A DNA stretch of 64,000 nucleotides from Fusibacter_C sp942493125. Lineage in GTDB: Bacteria > Bacillota > Clostridia > Peptostreptococcales > Acidaminobacteraceae. The stretch's first letter is position 1, and every line of letters starts with the position of its first letter. Positions 34,239-43,163 of the stretch are shown here, piece after piece. The translations under genes were made by a program, and so were the position numbers. The notes beneath the pieces are model-generated. The model searched no databases. It had not been told where the DNA came from and saw only the letters and a list, made by a program, of their open reading frames with translations. The stretch lies in contig OW818667.1 of the NCBI GenBank assembly GCA_942493125.1, positions 992,001 through 1,056,000 on the forward strand, written 5' to 3'.

Positions 34239-35270
34239 ATGGAAATCAACAAATCTTTTTTTCTAGACTTTCTAACTAAAATTCTACTTACAGATAGTCC
34301 AAGTGGTTTTTCAAAAAACGTCATGTCCCTTATAGAAAAACAAACGATTGATTTTGGCTTTGGCTTTGAGTACACACATAAAGGCAATGGCATCATCACT
34401 ATTGATGGTCTTGATCAATCTAAAACGATTGGCTTATCGGCGCATGTTGACACACTTGGTGCCATGGTACGAAGCATATCAACAAATGGTACATTGAAGT
34501 TTTCATTAATCGGAGGACCGATTGTGCCAACTTTAGACAGTGAATACTGTAAAATCATCACGCGAGATGGCAAAGTTTACTCAGGTACTTTTTTAAGCAA
34601 TGCCCCAGCTATGCACGTTCATAAAGAAAGCTCCTCTCTTCAAAGAACACCTGATACGATGGAAGTAAGGTTGGATGAGGTCGTCAAAACGAAAGAAGAT
34701 GTTATGAAATTGGGGATCCAAGCTGGAGATTTTATTTGCATTGATCCAAAGACTACTATCGTCAATGATTTTGTAAAATCAAGATTTTTAGATGACAAAG
34801 CTTCCGTTGCATGTTTGTTTGGCGTTATGGAAGTGCTTTATAAGAACAATCTAAAACCTCAATATAAGACTAAGATCGTCATATCTACTTATGAAGAAGT
34901 TGGTCACGGCGCTGCTCACATTCCTTCGGATATTGAAGAAATGCTGGCGGTGGACATGGGTTGCATCGGTGAAGACTTAACTTGTACAGAATTCGATGTA
35001 TCCATATGTGCAAAGGATTCAAGCGGTCCATATGATTATGATTTTACAAGCAAACTAATGGCTTTGGCTAAAGCGAACAATCTTAAGCACGCTATAGATA
35101 TCTATCCATTTTATGGTTCCGACGTCAGTGCCGCACTACGTGCTGGCAATAACATCAAAGGCGCATTGATTGGTCCAGGTGTTCATGCGTCACACGGCAT
35201 GGAACGCACGCACTATTCCGCTTTAGAGAACACGATGCAACTCGTCTACAACTATCTCCTAACAAAATAA
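34239..35270 (+). CDS. M42 family glutamyl aminopeptidase-type metallopeptidase
   Basis: 343 residues, the usual M42 length. The two-metal site is recognisable: His in GLSAHVDTLGAM, Asp in FLDDKASVACLFGVM, the general-base Glu and metal Glu in STYEEVGHGAAH, Asp in AVDMGCIGE, and the final His in VHASHGMERTHYSALENT. A PDZ-like insertion spans about 80-175. These cytoplasmic, typically dodecameric enzymes trim amino acids from peptides. RBS GAGGG. It has its own downstream terminator and no obvious operon partner. Confidence 0.92.
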   Translation: MEINKSFFLDFLTKILLTDSPSGFSKNVMSLIEKQTIDFGFGFEYTHKGNGIITIDGLDQSKTIGLSAHVDTLGAMVRSISTNGTLKFSLIGGPIVPTLDSEYCKIITRDGKVYSGTFLSNAPAMHVHKESSSLQRTPDTMEVRLDEVVKTKEDVMKLGIQAGDFICIDPKTTIVNDFVKSRFLDDKASVACLFGVMEVLYKNNLKPQYKTKIVISTYEEVGHGAAHIPSDIEEMLAVDMGCIGEDLTCTEFDVSICAKDSSGPYDYDFTSKLMALAKANNLKHAIDIYPFYGSDVSAALRAGNNIKGALIGPGVHASHGMERTHYSALENTMQLVYNYLLTK

Positions 35271-35297
35271 AGTCAATCAATGACCAAGTGAGTTCAA

Positions 35298-35357
35298 AAA
35301 TAAAGACCATTGTCCAATACCGGTAACTATACCTGATTGGAACAATGGTCTATTTTT
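35298..35357. terminator. Bidirectional terminator between M42 peptidase and degV
   Basis: AGACCATTGT (35304-35313) pairs with ACAATGGTCT (35342-35351). An inner CAAT/ATTG extension is present, with A-rich and T-rich flanks on both sides. Confidence 0.88.
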
Positions 35358-35374
35358 ATTTCCTCACTCAGAGT

Positions 35375-36217
35375 TTATTTTTTGAAAAATGTCAGACCCA
35401 CTGCGCCTTCACCTGCATGCGTGCCGACAACAGAGCCAATTTCGATTTCATGAATTTTTGCGATCTCAAATTTTTCGAGCAACAACTGCTTGATTTCCTT
35501 CAGCTTTTCTAGATTATTTGCATGAGCAATCGCCACTTCATCGATTTTGCCTTCTGGATAAGCTGCTGACAATTGATCGATCATCCAACTAAGGCCCTTT
35601 CTTGAGCCTCTCGCTTTTTCAGCGACATTTACCAAACCGTCTTTTACTTCGATGATTGGTTTGAGATTCAGTACTTTTCCAATCATTGCAGTACCAGATG
35701 AGAGGCGGCCACCTTTTTTTAGATTTTCGAGCGTATCGAGCATGCCATATAATTGGTTGTGCTTGATCATATCATCCGCATATGCAACTATCGCATCCAT
35801 ATCAGCACCTGAATCGATCATCGCTTTAATTCTTATAATTATAAAACCAAGTGCAAAACTGACGGTACGACTATCAATTAGATGAATGTTATCACTGCCC
35901 ACCATTTCTTTTGCAATAACCGCAGAATTATAAGTTCCACTTAAATCTGAAGATAAAAAGATACCTAAAACCTGATTGCCTGCTTCGATTTCTTTCGTAA
36001 AAAGGTCGAAAAATTCACCCGGATTGACTTGTGACGTTGTTGGTAATTCTTTAGAGTCACGCATCAAGGCATAAAATTCTGGGTTTGTCAGATCGATTTT
36101 ATCGATGTACTCACGATCTTTAAATAGTACCTTGAGTGGTGCAAATGGTATGTTTTGTGCTTTCAAATACGCTGGGTTTAAATCGCAGGTGCTATCCGTT
36201 ATCAATGTTATTTTCAT
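35375..36217 (-). CDS. DegV family fatty-acid-binding protein (FakB-like)
   Basis: 280 residues, the normal DegV length. It has the N-terminal ITDSTCDLNPAYLKAQNIPFAPLKVLF, TSQVNPGEFFDLF, GIFLSSDLSGTYNSAVIA, DSRTVSFALGF, LENLKKGGRLS and the C-terminal VVGTHAGEGAVGLTFF. DegV proteins bind a fatty acid; FakB members present it to the kinase FakA for incorporation of exogenous fatty acids into phospholipid. Its promoter (TTGACA, 17 bp, TACTTT) is overlapped by a FabT-like box, and a FabT-like MarR gene lies just upstream. This supports a FakB role. FakA is not in the window. Confidence 0.92.
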   Translation of the reverse strand: MKITLITDSTCDLNPAYLKAQNIPFAPLKVLFKDREYIDKIDLTNPEFYALMRDSKELPTTSQVNPGEFFDLFTKEIEAGNQVLGIFLSSDLSGTYNSAVIAKEMVGSDNIHLIDSRTVSFALGFIIIRIKAMIDSGADMDAIVAYADDMIKHNQLYGMLDTLENLKKGGRLSSGTAMIGKVLNLKPIIEVKDGLVNVAEKARGSRKGLSWMIDQLSAAYPEGKIDEVAIAHANNLEKLKEIKQLLLEKFEIAKIHEIEIGSVVGTHAGEGAVGLTFFKK

Positions 36218-36248
36218 ATGCCTCTCCTAGTATTATATTTTTGGAATT

Positions 36249-36265
36249 AGTTTGAGAATCAAAGT
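36249..36265. promoter_or_regulatory. FabT-like box in the degV promoter
   Basis: AGTTTGA-GAA-TCAAAGT: a 7-3-7 inverted repeat with one mismatch, matching the published FabT consensus ANTTTGATTATCAAATT closely. It overlaps the -10 (TACTTT) of the degV promoter. Confidence 0.72.
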
Positions 36266-36289
36266 ATTAAGTTAAAAAAATAGTGTCAA
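36261..36289 (-). promoter_or_regulatory. degV promoter
   Basis: On the minus strand TTGACA (36284-36289), a 17-bp spacer and TACTTT (36261-36266). Confidence 0.68.
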
Positions 36290-36293
36290 ATAG

Positions 36294-36743
36294 TCACTTT
36301 TCTAAATATTTCTGGTTAAAATACGTCGTCACTTTTGACAGTGCTTTGATGAGCGTATCGCGTTCAGAACCATCTAGTGCTGACATCGTGTACTCAATCA
36401 TCTCTTCGTGAAATGTTTCATGATGTTGAAAGGCTCTTTGACCAAGTTCGCTTAAACAGATCAATACCACGCGGCGGTCTTCATCGCTTCTCACACGCGA
36501 CACGTATCCTTTTTTAACAAGATTAGTCATAGATATCGTAAGTGTACCCACAGTAATGTGAAGTTTAGCAGCTATGGTTGACATTGGTTGAACGGTGTCG
36601 AAGCCGATTGCTTCAATAACGTGGAGTTCACTCAGTGTCAAATTGTTGAAAGGTCCTTTTTTAAGCGACTTTTCTTCAATGCTTAAAATCTGGTTGAATA
36701 CGACGACCAAAAGATGGTTTAAAATTTCATTTTTTGATTCCAT
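36294..36743 (-). CDS. MarR family regulator, FabT-like
   Basis: 149 residues from the ATG at 36743; a GTG at 36749 overlaps the RBS. It is a winged-helix MarR protein: NNLTLSELHVIEAIG, MSTIAAKLHITVGTLTISMTNLVKKGYVSRVRSDEDRRVVLICLSELG. The SELHVIEAIG segment and overall length match FabT, the fatty-acid-synthesis repressor that binds acyl-ACP. Two FabT-like boxes support this: one at its own transcription start (36760-36778) and one over the degV promoter (36249-36265). It is predicted to repress itself and degV, and presumably fab genes elsewhere. Its consensus promoter overlaps the nhaC stop codon. Confidence 0.82.
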   Translation of the reverse strand: MESKNEILNHLLVVVFNQILSIEEKSLKKGPFNNLTLSELHVIEAIGFDTVQPMSTIAAKLHITVGTLTISMTNLVKKGYVSRVRSDEDRRVVLICLSELGQRAFQHHETFHEEMIEYTMSALDGSERDTLIKALSKVTTYFNQKYLEK

Positions 36744-36759
36744 TGCCACCTCACTAAAT

Positions 36760-36778
36760 TACTTTGAACATCAAAGTA
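36760..36778. promoter_or_regulatory. FabT-like box at the marR transcription start
   Basis: A perfect 8-3-8 palindrome, TACTTTGA-ACA-TCAAAGTA, starting nine bases downstream of the -10 box. It matches the FabT consensus core (TTTGA-N3-TCAAA). Confidence 0.8.
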
Positions 36779-36786
36779 TTTATTAA

Positions 36787-36815
36787 ATTATAGCTCTAAC
36801 CCGTTGAATTGTCAA
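36787..36815 (-). promoter_or_regulatory. Consensus sigma-A promoter of the FabT-like gene
   Basis: TTGACA (36810-36815), exactly 17 bp, TATAAT (36787-36792) on the minus strand: a full consensus match. The -35 overlaps the end of nhaC. Confidence 0.88.
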
Positions 36816-38173
36816 GATTTATGGCGTTTAATCACAAGGTGTGTCATCGCAATTGCTATCGGAAAAGAAAACCAATTTAAGAATGTGTAGGGTGCATATT
36901 CCAACGCGCTGACCCCTGTTATGGCGAGCACGATGATTGCATTGACGTTCCAAGGCATAAGTGGTGCCATCGCAGTTCCCGTATTGGCAATGATCTGAGC
37001 GAGATTCAAGGGCTCAAATCCATGTTTGTTAAAAAACGATTTCAAATATTTTCCTGGAACGAGAATGCCCACTGTTTGATCGCAAGTCAAAGCATCCAGT
37101 ACCGTGGAAAGAACTCCGGTATTGACAAGGGCACTCACTCGATTTTTGCTTTTCTCCTCTACTAGAGAAATGATTGGAGCAATCCAGCCACATTTTTCAT
37201 ATAGCGTGCTCATGGAAATTCCTGCCATGATGATGAACACCACTTCAAGCATCGCATAAGCACCACCGATTTCAAGTGATTTGATGAATGGCTCTGACGA
37301 AGTCCCTGCAAATCCAAAACCCATAAAGCTTAAGACGTCCAGTGGGTGCTGTCCCTGTACAAAAAGTGTGATGAGCGCAGACATCGTAATGCCTATTCCG
37401 AGAACCTTCATAGATTTGAGCCCTCTAAAGCTCGTCCAAAGTACGACGATCGGTACGATAAAAAAGAATGGTGATATCTCAAAATTGCCAAGTATTGTAC
37501 TTTTGTAAAATGTCATATCCTCGATAGAAATCGTGCTCGTATATTTTAGGCTCAAAACAAAATAGGCAAGTCCAGCCAAGATAGCAGCAGGAATCATGAT
37601 GATGCCCGTCTGCTTGAAATACTGTTTAAAAGGCACGTTTACAGTCTCAAGTGTAAAATTGACGAGCGCTGAGATTGGTGAAAGTCGATCAGCGACATAT
37701 GCCCCTGACATAAGAGCGCCTACGAGTATGCCACTGGGCATACCGATACTGACTCCAAGTGAAAAAAGCGCCACACCTACCGTACTGAGCGTACCTAGTC
37801 CCGTGCCCAAAAAAAAGGCGACCACAGCCGTCATCAGATACGCAAATAACAAGAAATAGACTTTGTCTACAATTTCAAAACCATAATAAATCAGTGCAGG
37901 TACGATTCCTGATGAAATCCACATCGCGACATTGACGCCGATTAAAAAGACGATTATATAAATATCCTTGATACTTAAAATGCCCTCTGTAATCCAACGC
38001 ATACTCGTTTTAAACGGTATGCCATTTGACTTTAAAATGACTACTGCCAGCGCAAGTGTCAGCGTTAACCCCCAGACCAACGATCTGCCTATGTATAGAC
38101 AGGTAAAAACACTTATGATAAAAATTGCCGCTAAAATAACCCCCCATTTTTTTGCCACTTGCTGCTGAACCAC
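36812..38173 (-). CDS. nhaC: NhaC-family Na+/H+ antiporter
   Basis: A 453-residue polytopic membrane protein with about 11-12 helices. NhaC family features: GLGTLSTVGVALFSLG, SGAYVADRLSPISALVNFTLETVNV in the middle, DALTCDQTVGILVPGKYLKSFF and AQIIANTGTAMAPLMPWN near the end. It exchanges Na+ for H+ (some relatives exchange malate or lactate with cations). The start is a GTG with GGGAGG upstream. Sodium handling agrees with the sodium-pump subunits at 49-50 kb. It is not clearly in an operon with the NRDE gene, 17 bp upstream on the same strand, but co-transcription is likely. Confidence 0.9.
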   Translation of the reverse strand: MVQQQVAKKWGVILAAIFIISVFTCLYIGRSLVWGLTLTLALAVVILKSNGIPFKTSMRWITEGILSIKDIYIIVFLIGVNVAMWISSGIVPALIYYGFEIVDKVYFLLFAYLMTAVVAFFLGTGLGTLSTVGVALFSLGVSIGMPSGILVGALMSGAYVADRLSPISALVNFTLETVNVPFKQYFKQTGIIMIPAAILAGLAYFVLSLKYTSTISIEDMTFYKSTILGNFEISPFFFIVPIVVLWTSFRGLKSMKVLGIGITMSALITLFVQGQHPLDVLSFMGFGFAGTSSEPFIKSLEIGGAYAMLEVVFIIMAGISMSTLYEKCGWIAPIISLVEEKSKNRVSALVNTGVLSTVLDALTCDQTVGILVPGKYLKSFFNKHGFEPLNLAQIIANTGTAMAPLMPWNVNAIIVLAITGVSALEYAPYTFLNWFSFPIAIAMTHLVIKRHKS

Positions 38174-38190
38174 GTTATGTCCTCCCCTTA

Positions 38191-38943
38191 TTATGCTATT
38201 TGAAATTCAAATCTGCTTAGTTCCCAATTACCGTCATCACCTCTAAATTTTTCGATAAAATGAACTACACCATGGCGATCAATCAGAATCACAGTTTCGT
38301 GGCGTGTCCCATATGCCTCAAGTTCAATAAATATAGAAGAGATGGACTTTTCCAGATTTAATTCTAATCCCGTATTAGGCAGGTCACTTTCGTCAGCCTC
38401 CACTTTGTTTTCTAAAATGGCAAAAAGAGTATTTTCATCCAATTGATCTTTTGAAATAGCTTCTGACAAATCTTCTTTGATCCTGTTGACTTTAGGCCAT
38501 GGCGTATTCAAAAAAGCATTGCTTAAGCCATGAATACCAGACTCAATCTCAATGATGCGATCTTCAATATTTGAATAGAAATAAAGGCCGTTGATATCGC
38601 CAACTATGAGATTGTATGGATTGTAGTGCGCCTTTTTCTTCGACAATGTTTCTAGATATTGTACAGGTTGCATCGTGCCCTCAAGAAAGTTTTTCGTTAA
38701 CAATCCGCGGGATTCCGGCTCTTCAACATGCAAGGTGAAATCTCGATAATTGGTGATGAACGCCATGCGCCCCGATTGGGAAATGCCCGTCCAAGTCCCG
38801 CCCTTTTCAAGGTCTATACCACTTAAAACACCACCGCGCATCTTTGCATTTTCAGTTTTTCTTTTATAAAATTCATCTCGGTTGCCTATAAATATAAATG
38901 GGTATTCTGGATGCCTATTATAGGCAATCGCCAATGTACACAT
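38191..38943 (-). CDS. NRDE family protein (TANGO2-like)
   Basis: 250 residues beginning MCTLAIAYNRHPEYPFIFIGNRDEFY. Cys2 follows the initiator Met as in Ntn-hydrolase folds, and NRDE is the signature (IGNRDEF). Further family segments are GGTWTGISQSGRMAFITNYRD and GLSNAFLNTPWPKV. The family is widespread; the eukaryotic homologue TANGO2 is linked to lipid or haem handling, but the bacterial reaction is not established. It lies 15 bp after corA and 17 bp before nhaC, so an ion/transport operon is likely by position only. Confidence 0.88.
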   Translation of the reverse strand: MCTLAIAYNRHPEYPFIFIGNRDEFYKRKTENAKMRGGVLSGIDLEKGGTWTGISQSGRMAFITNYRDFTLHVEEPESRGLLTKNFLEGTMQPVQYLETLSKKKAHYNPYNLIVGDINGLYFYSNIEDRIIEIESGIHGLSNAFLNTPWPKVNRIKEDLSEAISKDQLDENTLFAILENKVEADESDLPNTGLELNLEKSISSIFIELEAYGTRHETVILIDRHGVVHFIEKFRGDDGNWELSRFEFQIA

Positions 38944-38958
38944 GGGGTTTCATCCTTT

Positions 38959-40035
38959 CTAGAACCATTTTTTCTTCTTAAAAAACACGGTCATACTAAC
39001 GACAATAACAAGACTTGTTATTAGAAATACTGGTATGGCATTCGGTTCCTTCATTCCAGGAAAATGTGTGAAGTTCATGCCAAAGAATCCGGTCATGAAA
39101 TTTAAAGGGATAAAAAGCGCCGTAAACACGGTTAGAACAGCCATAATATGGTTAAGCTTATTACCAGTATTCAACATGTTGATTTCATAAATATTGTTCA
39201 CCATCTCGCGATATAATCCAACAAGGTCGTTGACGTGATTGACGTGATCGCTGACATCCGAGAGATAGACCTTCACTTCATTTGAAATCCACTCAGATTT
39301 TTCACTCTGAAGCTCAACCATGATGTCTTTAAATGGTATAACGGATGCTCTTATTAACAAGAGCTGTTTTCGAAGTTTAAAAAGGCGATCCATAGAACTT
39401 TTGGAAGCTTCAATTGTCGTCTGTTCGTGTTCATCTATTTCATCGCCAATAGAAGCAAGTATTTCAAGTTGATTATCCACTAATGCATCTAGCAAGATAT
39501 AATACAAATAATCTGCACCTTGACTTCTAACCTTTCCGATTTTCTCGTTCAAGCGACGTCGCACATCATCAAATACATCGCCTTCATTTTCTTGGAGTGT
39601 GATGACGATGTTTTCTAAAAGCAATATTGAAAGATGCTCATGTAAAACTTCACCCGTATCCTTATTCGTTTTATCGACTTTTGGATCTGCACGATAGATC
39701 ATTTTAAAAAGAGAAAATAAGTAGTTGTCTGTGAATTCAATCTTACTGCGTTGTGATACGTGAACGATATCCTCAAGAACAAGTGGAGACAGCCCGAAGA
39801 TTTCTCCAATTTTTATGATTGTATCAACCACGTTAAGGCCAATTATATTGATCCAAATCGTATTTTGCGTATCCATCAACATCATTATTTCAGATTCAAA
39901 ATCTGAGTCACCGTATGTTTCAAATTTGATGGCTTCATGATTATATGAAAAAACTTCAATGATTGTATTGTCATTATTAAAATCGCCTGTATAGACTACC
40001 GATTCTGGTGGTAGATTTAATTTAGTACGTTTCAT
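38959..40035 (-). CDS. corA: CorA-type magnesium/divalent cation channel
   Basis: 358 residues from the ATG at 40035 (GAGGATG upstream), preferred over 40062. It has the large cytoplasmic alpha/beta domain (1 to about 290) with the long stalk helix, two C-terminal TM helices (about 298-318 and 330-350) and the pore signature GMN in FMTGFFGMNF. The C-terminus is very basic (KKKKW) as usual. It imports Mg2+ (or other divalent cations) down the membrane potential. It is first in a likely corA-NRDE-nhaC transcript. Confidence 0.92.
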   Translation of the reverse strand: MKRTKLNLPPESVVYTGDFNNDNTIIEVFSYNHEAIKFETYGDSDFESEIMMLMDTQNTIWINIIGLNVVDTIIKIGEIFGLSPLVLEDIVHVSQRSKIEFTDNYLFSLFKMIYRADPKVDKTNKDTGEVLHEHLSILLLENIVITLQENEGDVFDDVRRRLNEKIGKVRSQGADYLYYILLDALVDNQLEILASIGDEIDEHEQTTIEASKSSMDRLFKLRKQLLLIRASVIPFKDIMVELQSEKSEWISNEVKVYLSDVSDHVNHVNDLVGLYREMVNNIYEINMLNTGNKLNHIMAVLTVFTALFIPLNFMTGFFGMNFTHFPGMKEPNAIPVFLITSLVIVVSMTVFFKKKKWF

Positions 40036-40126
40036 ATTGCATCCTCGACTTAGGTTTGACATCGATGCATGATTGCTTATGCGCCGCTAATCCTATTATA
40101 ATTTACATCGCGTTGCAATTAAAGAT

Positions 40127-40157
40127 AAAAAAAAAGAACCAGGTTGTCATCTGATTC
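40127..40157 (-). terminator. Intrinsic terminator after the EFR1 gene
   Basis: On the minus strand GAATCAG, 8-nt loop, CTGGTTC (one wobble pair), then nine T. Confidence 0.8.
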
Positions 40158-40181
40158 AATCTCTTAAGATAGAAGTGTATT

Positions 40182-40973
40182 TTATTCATATAGATGGGCA
40201 ATACCCTCATATTGCATGATGGGTGGTTTTTTTGATAAAATGCTGATTGATTTTGTCGGACAGAGATTCACACAGCGATAACATATGATACACTTGCAAC
40301 TCTGCATAATCTTGCCATCTTCAAGCCTTAAATTTTGTTCTGGACAACTCGACACACATTTTTCACAACGTGTGCAAGTGTTCAAGTTGATTTTGACATT
40401 TCTAGCGAGTTTTCTTTCCCACTTTGAAAAAGGCACGCGGTTGAGTGCGCCAATCAATAATGCACTGACACTATCGCCTCGTTTGACGAGAATGTTCTTA
40501 GCAAAATCCATGCAGTAAAGCTCAATACGCTGACGCGTGACATCGACAACCGCTTTTGCTTCTTTGCCATTCTTTAGTTGAAACAGTTTCACATCGGAAA
40601 GATTGGATGGCATGTTGAAATGCTCTATTGAAACAATCTGAGCATGACATTTTCTGAGGATACGTGCCATATATGCGCCTCCATCACCTGAAAACATCAA
40701 CTGCGTTGCGATGACGATGGCTTTTTTATCTTCAAGATGTGGTGCTATGTTCTTGATAAATCGCCACATATTAAGTGGTGCCATTGAGCCATGTACAGGA
40801 TATGCAACAAGAATATAATCAGCAATCGCAATTTTAGGGATATCATCTTCTGTAAAAGCCTCAATACTTATGGCCGTCATATTGATCTCGTATTTCTTGA
40901 ATTCTTGACACATCGTGTCCACTACAAACTTCGTATTGCCAGTGCCTGAAAAATATAATGCAAGTATCTTCAT
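40182..40973 (-). CDS. EFR1 family flavodoxin-ferredoxin protein
   Basis: 263 residues. The N-terminal flavodoxin-like domain (about 1-165) starts MKILALYFSGTGNTKFVVD, the phosphate loop for FMN. The C-terminal bacterial ferredoxin domain (about 190-250) has two 4Fe-4S motifs: CTRCEKCVSSCPE and CKCIICYRCVNLCP. EFR1 proteins are electron carriers of uncertain partner, common in Clostridia. It overlaps the NYN-LOTUS gene by 4 bp, so the two are translationally coupled. A functional link between a redox carrier and an RNase is not established. Confidence 0.88.
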   Translation of the reverse strand: MKILALYFSGTGNTKFVVDTMCQEFKKYEINMTAISIEAFTEDDIPKIAIADYILVAYPVHGSMAPLNMWRFIKNIAPHLEDKKAIVIATQLMFSGDGGAYMARILRKCHAQIVSIEHFNMPSNLSDVKLFQLKNGKEAKAVVDVTRQRIELYCMDFAKNILVKRGDSVSALLIGALNRVPFSKWERKLARNVKINLNTCTRCEKCVSSCPEQNLRLEDGKIMQSCKCIICYRCVNLCPTKSISILSKKPPIMQYEGIAHLYE

Positions 40974-41752
40974 TTTGATGTTTCCTTTTCCTTGTTTCTG
41001 ATGTACTTAAGGCTTACGCTCGGATTGTTGGTCTTTCTTGAGCGAATCTCAAATTGTTTCAAAGAAGAGACAAATGGGGTCAGTTTAGAAAAACCGTAGT
41101 TACGTGTATCGAAATCCGGATAGCGTTTATTGAGCATGCTTCCAAGTTCGCCAAGGAAAGCCCAACCATCGTCATCAGATATCTCAGTGATGATCGATCT
41201 TATGACATCGATAAGTTCATCTTTCGTGATCATACCAGCTTTCGTTTCTTGGAGTGTATTAGGCTGTTTTTTTGTGTCTTCTGGTTGATCTACTGTTACA
41301 GCGGTTAACACTTCTAAGTATTTGAATTTCTCACAAGCGGCGATAAACGGCGTAGGTGTTTTTTTCTCACCCATGCCAAGCACATACATACCAGCTTCTC
41401 TAAGTCTTGCCGCTAATTTGGTGAAATCGCTATCACTGGAAACGATGCAGAAGCCGTCGACATTATTTGAATATAAAATATCCATCGCATCAATTATAAG
41501 TGCGGCATCGGTAGCATTTTTACCGGATGTATAGCTATATTGTTGAATAGGTGAAATGGAATAATTCAGTAGCACTGTCTTCCATGACGCAAGTTGTGGC
41601 TTTGTCCAATCACCATAAATCCTCTTGTACGTTGGTGTTCCGTGATTGGCCACTTCGTCGATAATAGCTTTGATGTACTTATCTGAAACATTGTCCGCAT
41701 CGATTAACACTGCTATTCGCTTGTCCCTTTTATCTCTTGAATCACTGTTCAT
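40970..41752 (-). CDS. NYN domain ribonuclease with C-terminal OST-HTH/LOTUS domain (LabA-like)
   Basis: 260 residues from the ATG at 41752 (GGAGAC upstream); a TTG at 41764 is rejected. Residues about 12-145 are a NYN/PIN-like nuclease domain with its acidic residues in VLIDADNVSDKYI, ATDAALIIDAMDILY and CIVSSDSDFTKLA. Residues about 175-250 are an OST-HTH/LOTUS RNA-binding domain (MITKDELIDVIRSIITEI, GWAFLGELGSML, YGFSKLTPFVSSL). It is predicted to cleave structured or tagged RNA. The arrangement is like LabA/MARF1-type proteins. It is coupled to the EFR1 gene. Confidence 0.88.
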   Translation of the reverse strand: MNSDSRDKRDKRIAVLIDADNVSDKYIKAIIDEVANHGTPTYKRIYGDWTKPQLASWKTVLLNYSISPIQQYSYTSGKNATDAALIIDAMDILYSNNVDGFCIVSSDSDFTKLAARLREAGMYVLGMGEKKTPTPFIAACEKFKYLEVLTAVTVDQPEDTKKQPNTLQETKAGMITKDELIDVIRSIITEISDDDGWAFLGELGSMLNKRYPDFDTRNYGFSKLTPFVSSLKQFEIRSRKTNNPSVSLKYIRNKEKETSK

Positions 41753-41819
41753 ATAAGTCTCCAATTCTCAATTTATTGGTCTTATGTCTATTTTATATGC
41801 ACCCCTCCAAGATTACAAG

Positions 41820-43163
41820 TCAAAGGTCGTTTAAAGGTAGTTTTATCGTAAAAGTCGTGCCCTGCCTCACTATGGATGAACACGTGATTTCACCTTCATA
41901 AAGATCGACGATGCGCTTTACTATGGACAATCCAAGACCGTTGCCTTCGGTTTTGTGCGCGACATCTCCTTGATAAAATTTTTCAAAGATCCGCGCTGCG
42001 GTACGATCGTCCATCCCTTTACCTGTATCGCCAATTTCAACGATGGCTGATTGATCGACTGCGTATACCTTAATGGACAGTATCCCATTAGGTTCTGAAA
42101 ATTTTATGGCATTATCTATAAGGTTGATCCAAACTTGTTGAAGCATTTCTTCATCACCCTGAAAATCCAATGCTTCCAAATCAAGATCGAGTTCCAAATC
42201 TTTTTTGCTCCAACTTTGTTCTAGTAGTAATATGACGCGTCTAACCTGCTCATCTAAAGAAAACCGGTGCATTTTTTCGATGATTGCTTGATTTTCTAGA
42301 CTTGAAAGTCGGAGTAAATTTGACGACAGTTTAGATAACCGATCCGTTTCGTCTATGATGATTTGAACGTATTCCCGCCTTGTCCTATCATCGATATCAT
42401 TTGATTGTATGATCTTCGCAAAGCCACTTATAGACGCGATAGGCGTTTTAAATTCATGTGACACACTGCTGACAAAATCTTTTTTTAGGTATTCGTTATT
42501 TTTTAACTCCTGAGCCATTTTATTAAAGTTCATCACTAAAACACCAATTTCATCGTGCGTTGTTTGCTTCACTTGTACATCAAAGTTGCCAACTGCAACT
42601 TGTTTGGTCGCCTCAGTCAATCGCTTCATTGGTTTTACGATTTGCTTTAGGACGATAAGGACCAATATTATTGTGATTAACATACTGAGTAATAATGCCG
42701 TCCTCAGCGATTTGCCAATATGTTCAAATATTGCGCTATTGAATACAGGTTGTATCATTACCCAATGATCATCTATCTTTGTGATTAAATAAAGACTCGT
42801 CCTTTGATGCAGTATTTTTTCAGGCATGTAGGTCTCTACTTTGCCAGTATCTATATCTGAGACACCTTCTGATGAGATGGTCGGATTGGCCTCAATCAAT
42901 TGATGGGCTTCCCCATAAAATTTTACAGACATAAAGCTATTTCCCGCAATATCAGAAAGCTCTGAAAGTGAAAAGTCGTAGTTATCAACGAGCATATCCA
43001 GCTCGTCTACTTTCTTTTGCATCATACTCGCAAGGGGCTCATACATCAGTTGAACCGTAAATCCGGACATGACTGCAAACGCTATCGTGCTTGATAAAAA
43101 TAGGATCCCTGTAATGATGAAGACAAATTTTGTATAAATGGATTTAAATTTAAACCACTTCAT
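41820..43163 (-). CDS. Sensor histidine kinase
   Basis: 447 residues. TM1 spans about 12-32, an extracytoplasmic sensor of about 120 residues follows, and TM2 spans about 152-172. HAMP spans about 173-225. HisKA carries His236 (SSVSHEFKTP) and HATPase has NLIDNAIKFS, DTGKGMDD and GNGLGLSIVKRI. It is the partner of the response regulator at 43150-43830, with which it overlaps by 14 bp, so the two are co-translated. The stimulus is unknown; MscL lies upstream but is transcribed separately. Confidence 0.92.
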   Translation of the reverse strand: MKWFKFKSIYTKFVFIITGILFLSSTIAFAVMSGFTVQLMYEPLASMMQKKVDELDMLVDNYDFSLSELSDIAGNSFMSVKFYGEAHQLIEANPTISSEGVSDIDTGKVETYMPEKILHQRTSLYLITKIDDHWVMIQPVFNSAIFEHIGKSLRTALLLSMLITIILVLIVLKQIVKPMKRLTEATKQVAVGNFDVQVKQTTHDEIGVLVMNFNKMAQELKNNEYLKKDFVSSVSHEFKTPIASISGFAKIIQSNDIDDRTRREYVQIIIDETDRLSKLSSNLLRLSSLENQAIIEKMHRFSLDEQVRRVILLLEQSWSKKDLELDLDLEALDFQGDEEMLQQVWINLIDNAIKFSEPNGILSIKVYAVDQSAIVEIGDTGKGMDDRTAARIFEKFYQGDVAHKTEGNGLGLSIVKRIVDLYEGEITCSSIVRQGTTFTIKLPLNDL

